Positions 1 through 18,940 of a stretch of DNA of 64,000 nucleotides are shown piece after piece (position 1 is the stretch's first letter; each line of letters begins with the position of its first letter). The notes beneath the pieces were generated by a model. That model was not told the DNA's origin, searched no databases, and was given only the letters and a program-made list of their open reading frames with translations. The DNA comes from Sitta carolinensis (lineage: Eukaryota > Chordata > Aves > Passeriformes > Sittidae). The position numbers were made by a program, and so were the translations under genes. The DNA lies in assembly GCA_032173965.1 (NCBI GenBank), contig CM063294.1:7982452-8046451 (forward strand). The letters run 5' to 3'.

Positions 1-2016
1 GTACATTTAATAGAGTCAAAGAAGAGATCCCAGCCTTTGGGAGTTGCACTTGTGTGAGCTGAGCTGTTGGAGCTGCCAGGCCCTGCCTGTGGGGCTGAGC
101 TGGGATAACAATCCCAGGCTGGATCATTCCTGGGCTGAGCAGTGCAGCACAGGGATGTTTTATTGGCCTGATTCAGCAAGCACCTTCTGCCAATGCCAGC
201 ACGTGTCTTCTTTTAAAAATCATGTCAAAATCCATGGATAAAGCCCCTGAGTTCTCTGGGACACCCATCTTGGGGTGCTGGAGAATTTCTACTCTGTCTT
301 CTGGTCTCGAGGCAGCTGAGTTGGCCACTTGGTATTTTGGATGGATTCTGGGTATGTTAAAGAGGAAAGTAAATATGTACTGTGCTAAGGAAGGGAAGGA
401 CAAACACCCCTCCTAGGAGGGGACCTGGGATTTGGATGGGTTGCACTGCAGCAGGATTAATCTAAAGTAAAAAGGCAAACACTAAGCCGGGCTGAGAGAT
501 GAGGCTGCTTTATCTCCACCCTGTTCTCCTGGCTTCACCTCCCTGCTCTGCCTGCACCCTCCACGTGGGCCTTGCTCCTTCTGTGAAATGTCAGCCCCCT
601 CCCCTTCCCTCTTTCCACCTCCTCCCTGCCAGAGGAAGCTTTGCCTTCCTTCCTTCCTTCCTTCCTGGAGGGAAAATGGATTGCAGAGTTCCTTGGCCCT
701 TTGTCCAGTGCTTTGTGCTTTGTGATTCGAGTGCTCCCTGACCTGCTGAAATTCCCCAGCCCCTCTGGAACCTCTGCCTCCAGAGCCTCCTGTCTGGGGC
801 TCTCCCACGAGGGCAGGAGCTGGGATTCTGTCAAAGCCACCCTACAGCCCCAGCCATTGTTCTGGGAGCAGGAGCCTCCTCTTTATTTCATTATTGGAGT
901 AGCATTTGCATTTCATTGCTCAGGCTGGTTTTATTAATGCTCCAGTGTTTTCCTGGCTTGGAGGGGAGTCACTAAGCCAGGCTGTTTTACTTCTGCCAGG
1001 CTTTTAGTCCCTAAAGTCAAAACCTTCCTCTTCTTGGTGACCAGCGCTGCTGGGGAAAATTTGCATCCAAATATAAACTTTAATTGTTCTGCCCACATCC
1101 CATCCTTGTTTCTGTCTGTGCAGTTGTTTGAACCAGCATTTTCCTGGATCATTTGCATGGTGGGTGCCTGCATTCTCAGAGTGGCTCTGGCTAGAACTTC
1201 TGGGGGTTCCTGTCTGGTCAGGAGCTCGCTGTGGTTTCCCTGCTCCTCACAGCTCAGCATGGAAAGGGAATATTCCAGGTGAGCAGCTCTTTGAATTATT
1301 CACAGCTCAGTGCCACAGGCAGCCTGAGAGGGGCTCTTCCTAAATCAGTCTGGCTGTTCTTTCCTTGGATTAACAAGGAAAATGTGTGAGGAGCCCTCCT
1401 GGTCCCCTGAGCTGTGGCAGGTCCCCCTGGCTCCTCTGCCAGGCTCTGGCTTTGGGCTCCAGCAGCTGGGAGGGGACATGAAATATTTATGGAGCACAAG
1501 ACCTTGCTGTGCAAGGGGAAGTGGCTCATCCTCCAGCAGCTGCTCGGAAATCCACAGCACTGACAGGAAAGCACAAACCAGAGAGTTCCTCTGGGTTTAT
1601 ACCTGATTGGCATCGAGTATAAAAGGAGGAAAACCCCAGTTCTGCTGTGGGATGGAGCAAAGCCTGCTATGAGCAAGGGTTTGGAGAACCCCAGTGAGTT
1701 CCCAGGATTAAAACTGGTGGGGTAACAGCATCCAGCCCGAATTTTGTTGGCATTTAAATCCACTGCAGAGAGGCTGTGCCCTGCCAGCAGCTCCTATCTC
1801 ATTCCATCCCCCTCCATCTCCCTTTCTTTGCTCGTGGCAGAGGCCAAGGAGTCTTATGCTGGTTGCAAACAGCCCAGGGAAGCTGCAAAACTGCCCTGGT
1901 GGGAGCTTTCAGGATTTTATTTTATTTTTATTACAAGCCCCGTGGCATTTCATGTTCTTTTGCATAAATCCTGGCTGCTGGAAATGGGGGCACCAAATGA
2001 AAGCTTAGATTCTCAT

Positions 2017-2018
<2 letters not shown>

Positions 2019-2046
<28 letters not shown>
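2019..2046 (+). repeat. T28 homopolymer
   Basis: Twenty-eight consecutive T on the transcribed sense strand of the STK10 intron. No adjacent retroelement body was recognised. Confidence 0.9.
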
Positions 2047-2052
<6 letters not shown>

Positions 2053-5000
2053 TTTGGTCTGAGTCCTTGTGGCTGGGACACATTTTCAAGCCTCTTTTCC
2101 TGCAGTGTGATGCAGGACTTGGGAACACAGAAGCAAATCCCCCTCACCCAATATATAACACAGCTTTTAAAATGGACTTTTAAAAGTTTTTTGTGGCTCA
2201 GGAGTGGGACTGAGATGGGGTTTGCTTGCTTTGAACAGCATTTTCATTGATAATTACTACAACGTGGGAAAGAAAAACAACAGCTCTTGTGTTTTGTGTC
2301 CCTCTCGAGTTTCCCCCCCCCCTTCCAAAACAACAAAACCAAAAAAGTCTCAGACCTCAGAGGAAGGGAGGAACTTTTGATGTGCTGCTGCTGAATCCCT
2401 CTGCTGTTTCCCAGCGCCTCCTCCCGCAGCCAGAGCAGTGATAAGAGGAGAGGGGAGGAGAGTTTTGGTTGCTGTGAAGAAACCTGACCTTTCCTGCAGG
2501 AAACCTCTGCTCCCAGGGGGTGCTGGCTGTGCCCACACAACCCAGCAGCAAACCCAGGAGATGCTCCAGCACCGAGCCTGCAGGAACCCCTAGAAATTAA
2601 TTCAAATATCATGTGGCCCCAGGTGTTGAACCACTTTTCTCAGGAAGCCCTGGGGAAACTGTGTCCTCCTCCCTCCTTTTGCCTGCCCCACGGTTGCCAT
2701 GGCAAAAGGGGTTTTGAATAAACAGCCAGTTTCCTGGAGATCAAAGCAGGGGTGGCTGTACCGTGCAGGTAACCCTGCCTGGCTGGGCCATTTGGGGCAT
2801 GGTTCATTTATCCAGCTTAGGGTTTCTCCTGTGTGGGTACAAACCCCTGGAGCTGGCACAGAGAGCTCTGTGCTGCTCTTTGTACTCACCTTAAAAAAAA
2901 AAACCCTTTGCATTTTCTGGTGGGCAGCCCTGACCTGTTCAGCCAGGGATTTTTGGGGTTGCTCCCCCTTTGATATGGATGTTGACTGGAGATTTGGGCA
3001 TTCTTGAAAATCCTGTAGCATAAAGAAATGTTCATTATCCCCTGCCCTCCACTGCTGGGCTATGTAAAGCATCCACAGGCTCGGCTCTCTGAGCCTGGCA
3101 ACACCTCTGCTTTAAAACAAACAGCACAGGGAGCTGGCAGCAGGATCAGATTCCCCACAGTTTGCCTTAGCAAAGGGAGGTTATCACAACTCGCAGGGAT
3201 GTCTTGCAGGGTGAGCAGCCTGAGCTTGGCTGGGTGCCTGTGGGGCTGTGTTTGTGTGAATGCTGGACCAGAGCAGGCTCTCCAGGCTGCTCAGCCCTCA
3301 GTCCCTGAGGAATCCCATGGCTCTTTGTGTCCCTTGAAAACTCCACTTGGCAGCAGAGCTGCAGCCCTTCCTACTTGGCCTCCTGCTCCTGGAGCTTTGT
3401 ACCAAGCTTCCCCCAGCAGTTCTTGAACTTTGCTGTTTGCAGCTCATGGGAGTCGGACGTAGCCAAGGGGAAACCCAGGAAAACAAAGCGATCCCAAACT
3501 TTGCTGAACAGCTCACCAGCGTCCTAGAGCAACAACAATCCTTTCCCTTCCTGCTTTTCCCAGCTGCAGGAACATAAATCCCAATCCCTCCCAGATCTGG
3601 CTGTTCCCTGGGACACGCAGGGCTCGGGAGCTGCTGCAGGATCAGCCCCGCTGGGAAAACCAGTGTGGGGGTGGGGTTTGCTGGACCGGTTTCCAAATTC
3701 CTACCAGTTCAGAATTTGGGCAGAACTGCAAAACACCCCCAGGAACTTCAGCAGGGTGAGTAGGAGAGGGGCAGGTGTGGGCAGATATCAGCAGGCATCG
3801 GGACAGGGCATTGCTTGGCCCTGGGAGCTGGGAATGCAGCAGGGACATCCCAGTGTCCTCTCCCTGTCCTGAGGGGCAGCTCCTCATCTTGGCAGCGCTG
3901 CAAAGTGGAAAAAGTGATGCAGCCCAGTGGGGTTTTGGCACTTTCCTGCATTTCCAGGGTGAGCAGATTGCTGTTCAGGGCAGTGTAATTGAAGTGGGTG
4001 GTCATGTCTGCTCCAGCTTTGGGACCGTGTCTTTGGGACCCATCCAGCTGGGATGCTGTGGATCGGATCCACATTCTGATGATGGTGACATTCTCCTTCT
4101 CTCCTCTCTGCCTGGGTGATCTTTTCCCCTTTCCCCTTTCCCCCTTCCCCTTCCCTGTCATTCCCAAAGACCCTGGAGGTCTAAATCTTCTGCTGGAAAT
4201 TTGGGCAGCAGCTTCCACGAGCCCCCTCTGTGCTGTGAACATGAACTTTAGCACTCAGCCTCCTGGCAAGTCCCTCTAAATCCTGGTCTGAGTAAAACGG
4301 GGGGATTTCCCTTAGAACAGAGGGAAAACAAATGATTGTTAGCAACCCCCAAAAATGATTTATGTGTCAGGCAAATAGCCACAGCCCAGGTGAGTTCAGG
4401 AGTGCTCCTACAGGTGCCAACACGACAATCCAAAGGAGAACAGAAACCTTGTCTAGCACCCTTTGCACGGGATAACGTTGCATGAAGAGGTTATTGAAGC
4501 CGTAATAATTCCTTGTGATTGCCCAGCCTTGTCATCTGAACACCCTGGAATGCTTTCTGAAAGACCTGGTGTCCTTATCCTGGCTCTGAGAGGGAAGGCA
4601 CAGACAGGGATTTGCCTAAAGTTTCCCCGAGGGTAAGTGGCACTTGGGAATAAGTCCTGGGTGCTGGGTCCCAGTGCAGGGTTATAACATGAGGCCAGAG
4701 TTTCATGAAAAGAAAAGCAGAGCAGACAAGAAGCTTCACAGGCAAATCACTTTTCAAAGCACTTGAAAACTTTGTTTAGGACTGAATTGCAATGAGCCAC
4801 GTTCCCACTTGGCTGGATCTCCAAGGGAATGCTAAGGAGCAGTGTTTGCATAGAAAGGAATATTTATGAACTCCCCGTGGAAAGGAGACAGCGCCTTGAA
4901 ACCCAGCTTCAGCCTAAACCCTGCAGTGAGGGATAGCTTGCAGGTTTAAACTTCATTCTGGTTCAGATATAGCCTGAGAGTTGTCATTGGGAGGGAGGTC

Positions 5001-6469
5001 GGTCCCTTTGCAGCCCTCATGGCCTGGAGTCATCCACTGACTTCAAAGCCCTCCCTGAAACTGTTAGCACCACTGGGGTGGCGTGCTGGATCCTCGTGCT
5101 GGGGATTTGGGGATGATTAGGACAAGTGGTTGTTTCTAGGGAGGAGTGGAAAACTTGTCAAGCCCTTTGCCACCCCTTGACTGAAGTGTCCTCGTGGCCA
5201 GGCGAGGCTTTGGGGCTGTGCTGGAACTGCTGACTCCATAAAAGCCATCAGGAAACTCGTCCTGGGTCAAACTCCAGCTCCCACAGTGAGCTTTGCCCTT
5301 CTGGGATGCATCATCCCTTCTAGATGCTGACACACACCCGGGGCACTTGAGGTTGGGGAATCTTCCCACTGAAGCTGCAACTTCTTTTTTGCTGTTTCTA
5401 TTTGAAATGATTCTTGGAGTTTTGCTTCCCATCCTGTAACAAAGTGAACTCTCCGTGGCCTCTAAATGCTGATAACTCGGTGGGAAAAGGGATCTCCCTC
5501 ACAGCCCTCCAAGCAACAAAAGATGCTTTTTGCAACATCAAAACCATCTGGTTGAACTCAAAGGAGTTTTAATTTGTTCTGCCAACGTTGCAGTAGGGAT
5601 GGGAATATTTCTGCCAACTGTGTGGGGCAGTCCAAGGAAATATTTTGTCATCTTGCAGTGATTTAAATGTGGAGAACTTGTCCCCAGTTTCCTTAAGATC
5701 AGCAGGGAGCTCTGCACTTTGCCAGGAGTATTGACTTTGCTCTCCATAAAGTTTTCTTACTCTGAAACTCCCTAAACTTTGTGCTCTTTGTTTCCTGCCC
5801 TGCATCTTCTTCCCCCCAACCCTTTATGGGGGACAGCCTTTTTTTCATTTCTGATTTCAAATATTTCTCTCTGTAGGTTATTTTGTCCGGAAAAGGAGGC
5901 AGAAAAGGGGGCAGAAAAGGTTTATTATATTTAAAGTCTCTGAATAGTGTCCTTGTCCGTGAGGGAAAATTGGCAAGCTTGGAGCCTTCTCTTACAGAGA
6001 GCGAATTATTTCACTTCCACCTACAGCATACTTGCCATGTCAGGCCAGCTTTTGACATTTGTGCTGCTCTGGGACAGCCAAGAGGCTTTTGGTGGCTTCT
6101 GGATTGTTTTGTGCCCTCTCTGGTGGCTGCTGAGGGCTGCCTGCAGCCGGAGCTGGTGGCTTTTGCAACTCCCAGTGGCTTTTGGGTGTTGTCCCCCTTT
6201 TGTCTTGGTGCTGCTCTGGCCTCGTGGGGCTCCAGGAATGAGGTTTGGGAGGGGTTTTGTGCCTTGCCCTGTGTTTAGCCCCCAGCAAAGAGCAGCAGCA
6301 GCCCAGCCTTGCCCTGGTGAGCCCATCTGAACCTGGCAGAATCTGCTGAAGCAGAGAGGAGAGCTGACCAAAAAGGCTTCAAAAGCCAAGGTGGTGCTCC
6401 CCAAATCCACCCCCCGTGGTCCTGCACTCCCCAGGGCTGTGAGGGGAGAGGGGACCTGCTCCCAGAAGC

Positions 6470-6575
6470 TCTGGTCCTGCTCTGATCTGCTCCTGGCAGT
6501 TCTGATCCCACTCTGTTCTGTCCTGAAAGTCTGACCCCACTCTGATCTGCTCCTGGCAGTTCTGATCCCACATTC
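6470..6575. repeat. Short tandem repeat, 30/60 bp
   Basis: The block tctgatctgctcctggcagt followed by tctgatccca occurs at 6,481 and exactly again at 6,541. A diverged half-unit lies between them. The shared words tctgatctgct and cagttctg also occur in the large minisatellite at 8,550, so the two may be related. Confidence 0.75.
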
Positions 6576-8549
6576 CTTATCCTGCCTTCTCTTGCAGCCA
6601 CCAGGACAGCGTTAGCTTCACTGTTATCCACCAGACCTTGGGTTCAGATGTCACACAGATAAAGGATGTGCCTCTTGACCCTCATTAAAATGTGGTTCCT
6701 GTGCCTAAATATATCCCTGTATTCTTCCCCCCAGTGAGGAATGGCTCTGTGTCTGGTGTCACCCAGAAGCTGAAGCCCCTTTCTCAATCCTGGGAAGCAG
6801 AAATGTGTCACAAGTTTTTGCCAGGCTCAGCCCAGGGGACCTCGTGGGCTTGTGGGGACAGGAGATGGAGCCAAGTGACTCAGGTTTGGAAGTGCTGGGA
6901 GCAGGAGAAAAACCCCTGACAGATGAGTGAGGCTGGGCAGGAGCTGCTCACATATCCAGGCCACAGCTGAGCTGGGGAGAAGCTGCTGGAATCTTGGGGG
7001 GCACAGGAGATTGCTGCCTGTGTCCCAGTGGCAGTACTGGGCCTCTGGCTCCGAGTGGTCTCAGGATTTGACCTCGAGTCTGTGACCGTCCTTTTTCTGG
7101 GAGGTTTTGGACAAATGACTCTTTATTTTCTGTGTTTGCTGCAGCCAGTGTTGCATCCCCTGCTCGGGATTTGTGTGGATGTTGGCCCCAGGTGCTCCTG
7201 AGGTGTCAGAGTCCTCTTGGTGCCCTGGTGATGTGCAGAGTTGGAGAACAGAGACAGCTGCTGCCTGTGCCCTTTCTTCCCCAGCATCTCTTCTGTGAGA
7301 GCTGCTGGGTGCCCCTGGTCCCACTGAGGAGCTGGCTGAGAAAGCTGGAATTCAGCTTTTTGGGAAAGTGGAATTCAGCCAGTGTGGCTAACGGGGCAGG
7401 GAAGCTCCTGCCTTGCTAAAGCCAGGCCTGAGGGCTGCAGGGAGCTGCTCTCCTGGGCTTGCTCAGTCTCCTCTGCCTCTGAGTCAAGACCAAAAGCCCT
7501 CGAGACTGTCTGGGCTCTCAGCACTGTCTGGCCCTGCTGGGATCCCGGTGCTGTGACTCCTCTGCCACTCATGGCAGGTCTGGAGCATTTCCTGCTGCTT
7601 CCCAGCCCCACCTGTGCTGCCAGGGCAGTGTTCCCTCCCCTGCTCTGTGAGGAGCCTCCAGGAGCCCCAGCCTTGTCCTGGGCCCACTGCACTGAAGGGA
7701 AATGCTGTGCCTGTGCCAAAGCCAGGGAATATTTTGGGCCGGGGGGCTCCTCCTGCATGGCCAGGGAAGGGTGGGAGGTGTCCTGCCTGCATTTGGGGTG
7801 GAGGAGCAGGAGGAAGGCACCAGGCAGATGGAGAGTGGCACCAGATCTCATGGGCACAACCTTCACCTTCCTCAGTGGTGGCACAGGGCCCCCAGCTGGC
7901 TCTGGCTCTTTCCCTTTTCCTTTTGCTTTGTTTTTGCTGAATGTGAGGCATTCCTCCCCCTCTGGACCACGGGAGCTGCTGGTTTTGCTGCATTTCTTCT
8001 GCTTTTCCTGTAAGGGGGTGGTGATGCCAGCACAGCCCTGCTGGGGGACACATGTGGGCACATCTGGCTCCTTCCTCCTGCCTCTCCATCCCAGCTCAGC
8101 CCAGGGACCACTGTGGCATCCCTGCAGTGACAGCTCCACGTGGAGCAGGACTGGGGCCGCTGTGAGACATTTTTCCAATTTGGCAGGTGGAAATAACTGC
8201 TACAATGGCAGCAACCCCCCGGGGAATTTGTGCCAACACCACACTCTGCAGAGGGAGAAGGTGGCCCCGGTGTGATGGGTGGCAAGGAGGGAACCTGCCA
8301 GCGTTTCCTTGCCCAGCTCTCTCCGCGAGCAGAGCACAGTTTCCTTTATCAAATTTGCTTTGCTTATCTCCACAGCCCCTCTGTGCCAGCTCAGGGCTGT
8401 GCTGGGGGGGTGCTTTCCGCTGTGGGTGACAAGGGCACCTCAGAGCTGCCCCAGAAACATGGCAGAGCCATGTGGGTGCTGGGGGTGGCCGTGGCAGCAG
8501 GATGCTGTGGCTTGCAGCAGCTGCTTGCACAAACAGGGGAGCCCCTCTG

Positions 8550-9722
8550 CTGCAGAGGAGGGCAGGGAATTGCTGGGCTGGTTCTGATCTGCTGCAGAGG
8601 AGGGCAGGGAATTGCTGGGCTGGTTCTGATCTGCTGCAGAGGAGGGCAGGGAATTGCTGGGCTGGTTCTGATCTGCTGCAGAGGAGGGCAGGGAATTGCT
8701 GGGCTGGTTCTGATCTGCTGCAGAGGAGGGCAGGGAATTGCTGGGCTGGTTCTGATCTGCTGCAGAGGAGGGCAGGGAATTGCTGGGCTGGTTCTGATCT
8801 GCTGCAGAGGAGGGCAGGGAATTGCTGGGCGGTTCTGATCTGCTGCAGAGGAGGCAGGGATAGTCTGGGCTGGTTTCGATCTGCTGCAGAGGAGGCAGGG
8901 ATTGCTGGGCTGGTTCTGATCTGCTGCAGTTCTGGCCAGGCAAGGAATTGCTGGGCTGGTTCTGATCTGCTGCAGTTCTGGGCAGGCAGGAATTGCTGGG
9001 CTGGTTCTGATCTGCTGCAGAGGAGGACAGGGAATTGCTGGCTGGTTCTGATCTGCTGCAGAGGAGGGCAGGGAATTGCTGGGCTGGTTCTGATCTGCTG
9101 CAGAGAGGACAGGGAATTGCTGGGCTGGTTCTGATCTGCTGCAGAGGAGGGCAGGGAATTGCTGGGCTGGTTCTGATCTGCTGCAGAGGAGGACAGGGAA
9201 TTGCTGGGCTGGTTCTGATCTGCTGCAGAGGAGGGCAGGGAATTGCTGGGCTGGTTCTGATCTGCTGCAGTTCTGGCCAGGCAGGGAATTGCTGGGCTGG
9301 TTCTGATCTGCTGCAGAGGAGGACAGGGAATTGCTGGGCTGGTTCTGATCTGCTGCAGAGGAGGACAGGGAATTGCTGGGCTGGTTCTGATCTGCTGCAG
9401 TTCTGGCCCAGGCAGGGAATTGCTGGGCTGGTTCTGATCTGCTGCAGTTCTGGGCCAGGCAAGGAATTGCTGGGCTGGTTCTGATCTGCTGCAGTTCTGG
9501 GCCAGGCAGGAATTGCTGGGCTGGTTCTGATCTGCTGCAGAGGAGGACAGGGAATTGCTGGGCTGGTTCTGATCTGCTGCAGAGGAGGGCAGGGAATTGT
9601 TGGGCTGGTTCTGATCTGCTGCAGAGGAGGACAGGGAATTGCTGGGCTGGTTCTGATCTGCTGCAGAGGAGGACAGGGAATTGCTGGGCTGGTTCTGATC
9701 TGCTGCTGTCCTGGGCCAGGCA
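8550..9722. repeat. 42-bp minisatellite, about 27 copies
   Basis: The unit contains ctgatctgctgcagaggagg and gcagggaattgctgggctgg. Variants differ at ggcaggg/gacaggg, and about six units carry a 45-47 bp form with cagttctgg(g)ccaggca. Because 42 is a multiple of three, long open frames arise on both strands (up to 553 codons). These repeat LLQRRAGNCWAGSD on + and related peptides on -, and are not genes. Confidence 0.96.
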
Positions 9723-9795
9723 GGGTGGGGCTGGGGGCAGTGGGGGGCTGGGGGCACAGGCAGGGCCCTGTGCCCACGGGGATTGCAGTTCTTGT

Positions 9796-9890
9796 CATGG
9801 AATCACAGAATATCCTGAGCTGGAAAGGGGCCACAGAGGATCATCACAGTGCAGCTCCTGATCCTGCACTGGATCCCCGAGTTAGAACTA
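9796..9890 (-). mobile_element. CR1 LINE 3' remnant, antisense
   Basis: It begins tcatggaatcacagaatatc, then ctgagctggaaaggggccac, gatcat and cagctcctgatcctgcac. This is the reverse complement of a songbird-type CR1 3' end. It abuts the right side of the 42-bp minisatellite region. Sequence to its right (to about 10,080) is too diverged to assign. Confidence 0.65.
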
Positions 9891-12800
9891 ATTTATTAAG
9901 GCAGTTAAACCCCCAAATCTGGGCTGTCCCCAGAGCCAGCCTGGACTATCCCAGCTCCTGCAATGTCCCACTATGTGACATGTGCCCCAACCCTCCCATG
10001 TCCCCCCTCCTGCCCACACAAGGGTCCCACAGATGATGGATAGAGGGGTCTAAACCCTTCCCACGACCTCCTGAAGGCTCTTAATGAGACTCCCTAATTG
10101 CATGCAGACCCACATCCTGCACAGGATCTCTCACGTGAGCCTGCAGAATACTCAGATCAGCAGAAAACGAATCCCCTGACAGCACTGGGAGCTCTGAGCA
10201 CCTCTGTGACCCCAACCCCTCCACGTGCAGGAGCAGCACAGTGCCAGGAGGAGCCTGCAGGCTGTCCTCACCCCAGTGCCAGCCAAAGGCTGCTCTGACC
10301 CAGGGACCCCTGGCTCTGGCACCCAGGGGCACCCCTGGAAGGAGCTGCCCCCAGCTTTCCCAGCTCAGGGCTTTTGTTTCCCACCCCTCTGTCCCTTTCT
10401 GCCTGCCAGAGGTTTTTCTGCTGTGCTGCCAGGCCTGTGGGCACTGCCCTCTGAGTGCCAGCGGGGTGAGTAAGAGCCAAACCCAGCCCAGGGCCAGCAG
10501 CTGACCCACCCTTTGTGGCTGGGCAGTGTTTGGGGAAATTATCTTTGGAGATAAGCTTTCTGCACGTGGTTTTTCTTTTTGTTTGAGCCCTACAGAAAGT
10601 TCCAGGCGTTCAGGCACACCCAGGAGGCAGGTCCTGCCCAGGCTGAGTCTTGGTGCCACCTTGGGGGCAGGAAAGGCTGGTCCTGGTTTGTCAGACCCTA
10701 AATGTTTCCAGATCCTGCTGTGGTTAACACAGGATTAAGATGAGCCATGGGGAAAAATCGAGGTGACCAGCAAAGTCCTTTAACTTCAGTGGGCTTTAAA
10801 ACTTATATTTAATGTTGACTGTTGCAAAGGTTTTTTGAGAAGGAAAGGTTTTGTGGTGTCTGCCTGCAGACCTCTGCATTTGTGTTTTGTTAAACATGTA
10901 AGAGAAAAGAGCCCTTTTTATTTAAACTGTCACAAAGCTTTTCAGAGGTAGTGAGAGCAAGTTCCTTCTTCCTTCAAACCCAGCTGCCCAAATCTGTTGG
11001 TGTGTGCAGCCAGAGCATCCCTTGGAGCTGGGAGTGAGCCCAGGGGGCTGTGAGTTCCTTGGCTGGGGGCTGGGTTGGGAGCTGGGGGCTCTGCCTGTGG
11101 CTGTCACTCCCTTGTGGAGTCAGAAACAGAGCTACCAGTGAATTTTGGGGTGGCTGTAACAGAGTGGAGACTCAAACATTGATGCTGGATGTGGAGGAGC
11201 TTTGATGTGGCACTGTCTCCCCAGCTGCCTCTGGTGAGGAAGTCTCTGGATTTCCTGGGCAGAGGAGATCATTAGGATCAGGATGTTTGCTCCAGGCTGC
11301 AGAGCCCCCATTGCTCCTGGCCCTCAGCAGCAGCAGCAGCAGCAGGAGGTGTGGGTGCTCCCGGCTCACACACACAGATGCTGCAGTCACCAGGCCTGCC
11401 TTCCTTCTGCCTCGATGGCAAAACGCTTTCCAGGCTGGCCCTGCTCCTGGCAGGAAGTGTGCTTGCAGGATGATCTGGGACATTGCCAGCTGTGTTTGTT
11501 TAAAGAGGATTTTTTTGGGGGGCTAGAACCAGCTCGTTATTTTTTTAGCTGCTCGCCCCATCTGGCCACACCCAGAATTATTCTTTGGCGTCTCTGCCCT
11601 TGTTGACAAATGCATATTTTGAAGTTTTCTGTGTTTCCCCTATTCCCAATGCCTAGCTATGCCTGGATAAACACAGGGAGTCATGCTGCTTCAGAAGGAC
11701 TGGCTCTCCTCATTTTCTCCTTGCCAAACTGCAAACCTGACTGGAATTTTGCGAGGAGCCCAGGAAGGGCTGGTGGCCACTGTTGGTTTTGGTCTGCTCT
11801 GATGAATGTGATGAGGAGCACCCCAAAAGCAAGGGGGTGAAATGACACTCCTGGAGCTCTTTGGGGTGACAGTGGGGCACAGGGTGATTCTCAGGGAGGG
11901 GCCCATGGCAGGAGCCAATTCCTGCCTTTCCATTTGCTCAGGAAGCTGCTGGTGCTCTGGTTCAAGGTATTAAACAACAACAAAAGTGCTGCTGGCCCCA
12001 GACTTCCACCTGCAGCTGCCCAGGTGGGCATTGGTGTTCCTGCTTTGGGAATGGGTCAGTTGTCTTCCCACCTGCCTGTTTCCAATGCTCCCCCAGCCCT
12101 GGCCCCTGGTTCTTCTCCTCCAGTGGTGCCCCTGTCACACCTGCCTGGGTTTGGCACCTTAGTTTGTCCCCTCTGTGACCCCTGGGACCTGATTCCCACA
12201 GAGCAATTCCAGATTTGCTGCCTCCCAGCTCCAGCTGTCTCCCTCCAGGAGATCACTGCGTTGCCCTGGCCGGTGCAGAGGAGCTGAAGGGGGGGATGTG
12301 GCTTTCCCAGAGCTGCACAATCAAACCATGGCAATCAGGGAGCTTGAACCTTCTCCCCTCAGCTCCTTGGAGCTGCTTTGAGTAACGTGACCTGCTCTGG
12401 CTGGGTTTGGAGAGCTGAGCTGGTAAACACTGATCAGGCACTGTCCTTGGAGTCAACTCTGGCATTTCACCACTCTGGAATGCTGCCCTGGGTCACCTCG
12501 ACAGGGAGAAGAGCTGGTTGGAGAGGTGAAGCACCTCTTGGCCCTTGTAATCCCTGCCTGCTGGAAATTGTAATCAGTTTATCTGAGCAGCCCCAGAGGG
12601 GAGCAGGGAATCAGGGCCAGCACGGGGCAGCTCTGGCTGAGTCTGTGCAGAGGTGAGGGCAGAGGATCTGCACCCCTGAGGTGCTGGGGGCAGCTGGGAG
12701 GGATGGCAGGGACAGGGCAAGCACATGTGTGGGGCTGGCAGGGCTCTGCACATCCCTGGAGCAAACCAGCAAAATCCAGGGAATGTGCTCCCCCTTTCTC

Positions 12801-13278
12801 CAAATCAGAGAGCAATGAACTACTGAGCAATGTGGGGAAATAAAAATAGTTAAAAAAAAACCAAAAAACCACACTCTAAAGACACGAGAGCCATCCCTCA
12901 TTTGGCAGGGAATATCCTGCCTGATGTCTCTCAGCCACGTCAGCTCGCAGCTATGACAGTTATCCCATCCTGCTGGCAGGGCTGCTCCAAAGGCAGGGAG
13001 GGATGCAAACAGGGGCAGCTCGGAATCCTGAAGCTGCTGCTGGGGTGGGCATCAGGTATGGGGCTGCTGGGGGTGCCAGAGCCCCGGGAGGGCCCCTGGG
13101 AGGGGGGCAGAGTGTGGGATCTGAGCCCGGGGCTCGCTCCTGGAGTGCCCAAGGGATGTGTCCTGGGGCTGAGGGGCAGCTCTGCCACACAGGGCATCAA
13201 ACCCAGCTTTGGGCTGCTCCTCCCTCCCTCTCCTCAGTGGAGCACAGCCTGGCTTTAATTCTCTCTTTGTCCCTCCAG

Positions 13279-13327
13279 ATCATGATCGAGTTCTGCCCGG
13301 GTGGGGCTGTGGATGCCACGATGCTGG
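13279..13327 (+). CDS. STK10: STK10 exon (start of the C-lobe side of the hinge)
   Basis: This 49-bp exon encodes IMIEFCPGGAVDATML plus the first base of a Glu codon. It matches the kinase hinge and the start of helix D, beginning at human residue 108 by my numbering. The acceptor is ccctccag and the donor is gtgagt, so the next intron is phase 1. Thr replaces Ile in the human VDAIML segment. The last bases of the exon and its donor are copied again downstream at 13,570-13,596. Earlier kinase exons lie outside the window. Confidence 0.93.
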
Positions 13328-17104
<3,777 letters not shown>

Positions 17105-17122
17105 TGAGTCCCTGCGTGCTGA

Positions 17123-18858
<1,736 letters not shown>

Positions 18859-18940
18859 GTCCCTGGAGTTCAGAGATTTCCTGAAGAAGGCGCTGGACAA
18901 GAACCCAGAGACCCGGCCCAGTGCTGCCCAGCTGCTGGAG
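18859..18940 (+). CDS. STK10: STK10 exon, kinase C-terminal helix
   Basis: This 82-bp exon encodes (W)[19 protein letters not shown] followed by PSAAQLLE. It contains the conserved Arg of helix I (PETRPSA) that closes the kinase fold. Acceptor gttttcag, donor gtaggg, ending in phase 0. It corresponds to human residues 263-290. Confidence 0.95.

Larger units (their letters stand above)
1..13278 (+). other. STK10: STK10 intron upstream of the first visible exon
   Basis: No exon could be recognised here. I looked for the glycine loop, the lysine strand and the helix-C region of STK10 and found none, and none of the open frames resembles a known protein. The stretch holds a T28 run (2,019-2,046), a small 30/60-bp repeat near 6,480, the 42-bp minisatellite (8,550-9,722), a CR1-like piece at about 9,796 and a (CAG)n-like tract near 11,329. 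Otherwise it is unremarkable intronic sequence. Confidence 0.8.

Noticed and set aside
8550..9722. Possible CRISPR array (regular repeats).
   Set aside because: There are no unique spacers between repeats, and the context is a vertebrate intron.
8096..9834. Minus-strand open frames of 553 and 464 codons and plus-strand frames of 149-297 codons.
   Set aside because: They follow the 42-bp tandem repeat, whose length is a multiple of three. They are open in several frames at once and have no domain or non-repetitive core.
1..13278. Upstream STK10 kinase exons (glycine loop, lysine strand, helix C).
   Set aside because: I searched by eye for the expected peptides and found none, so they are taken to lie left of the window.
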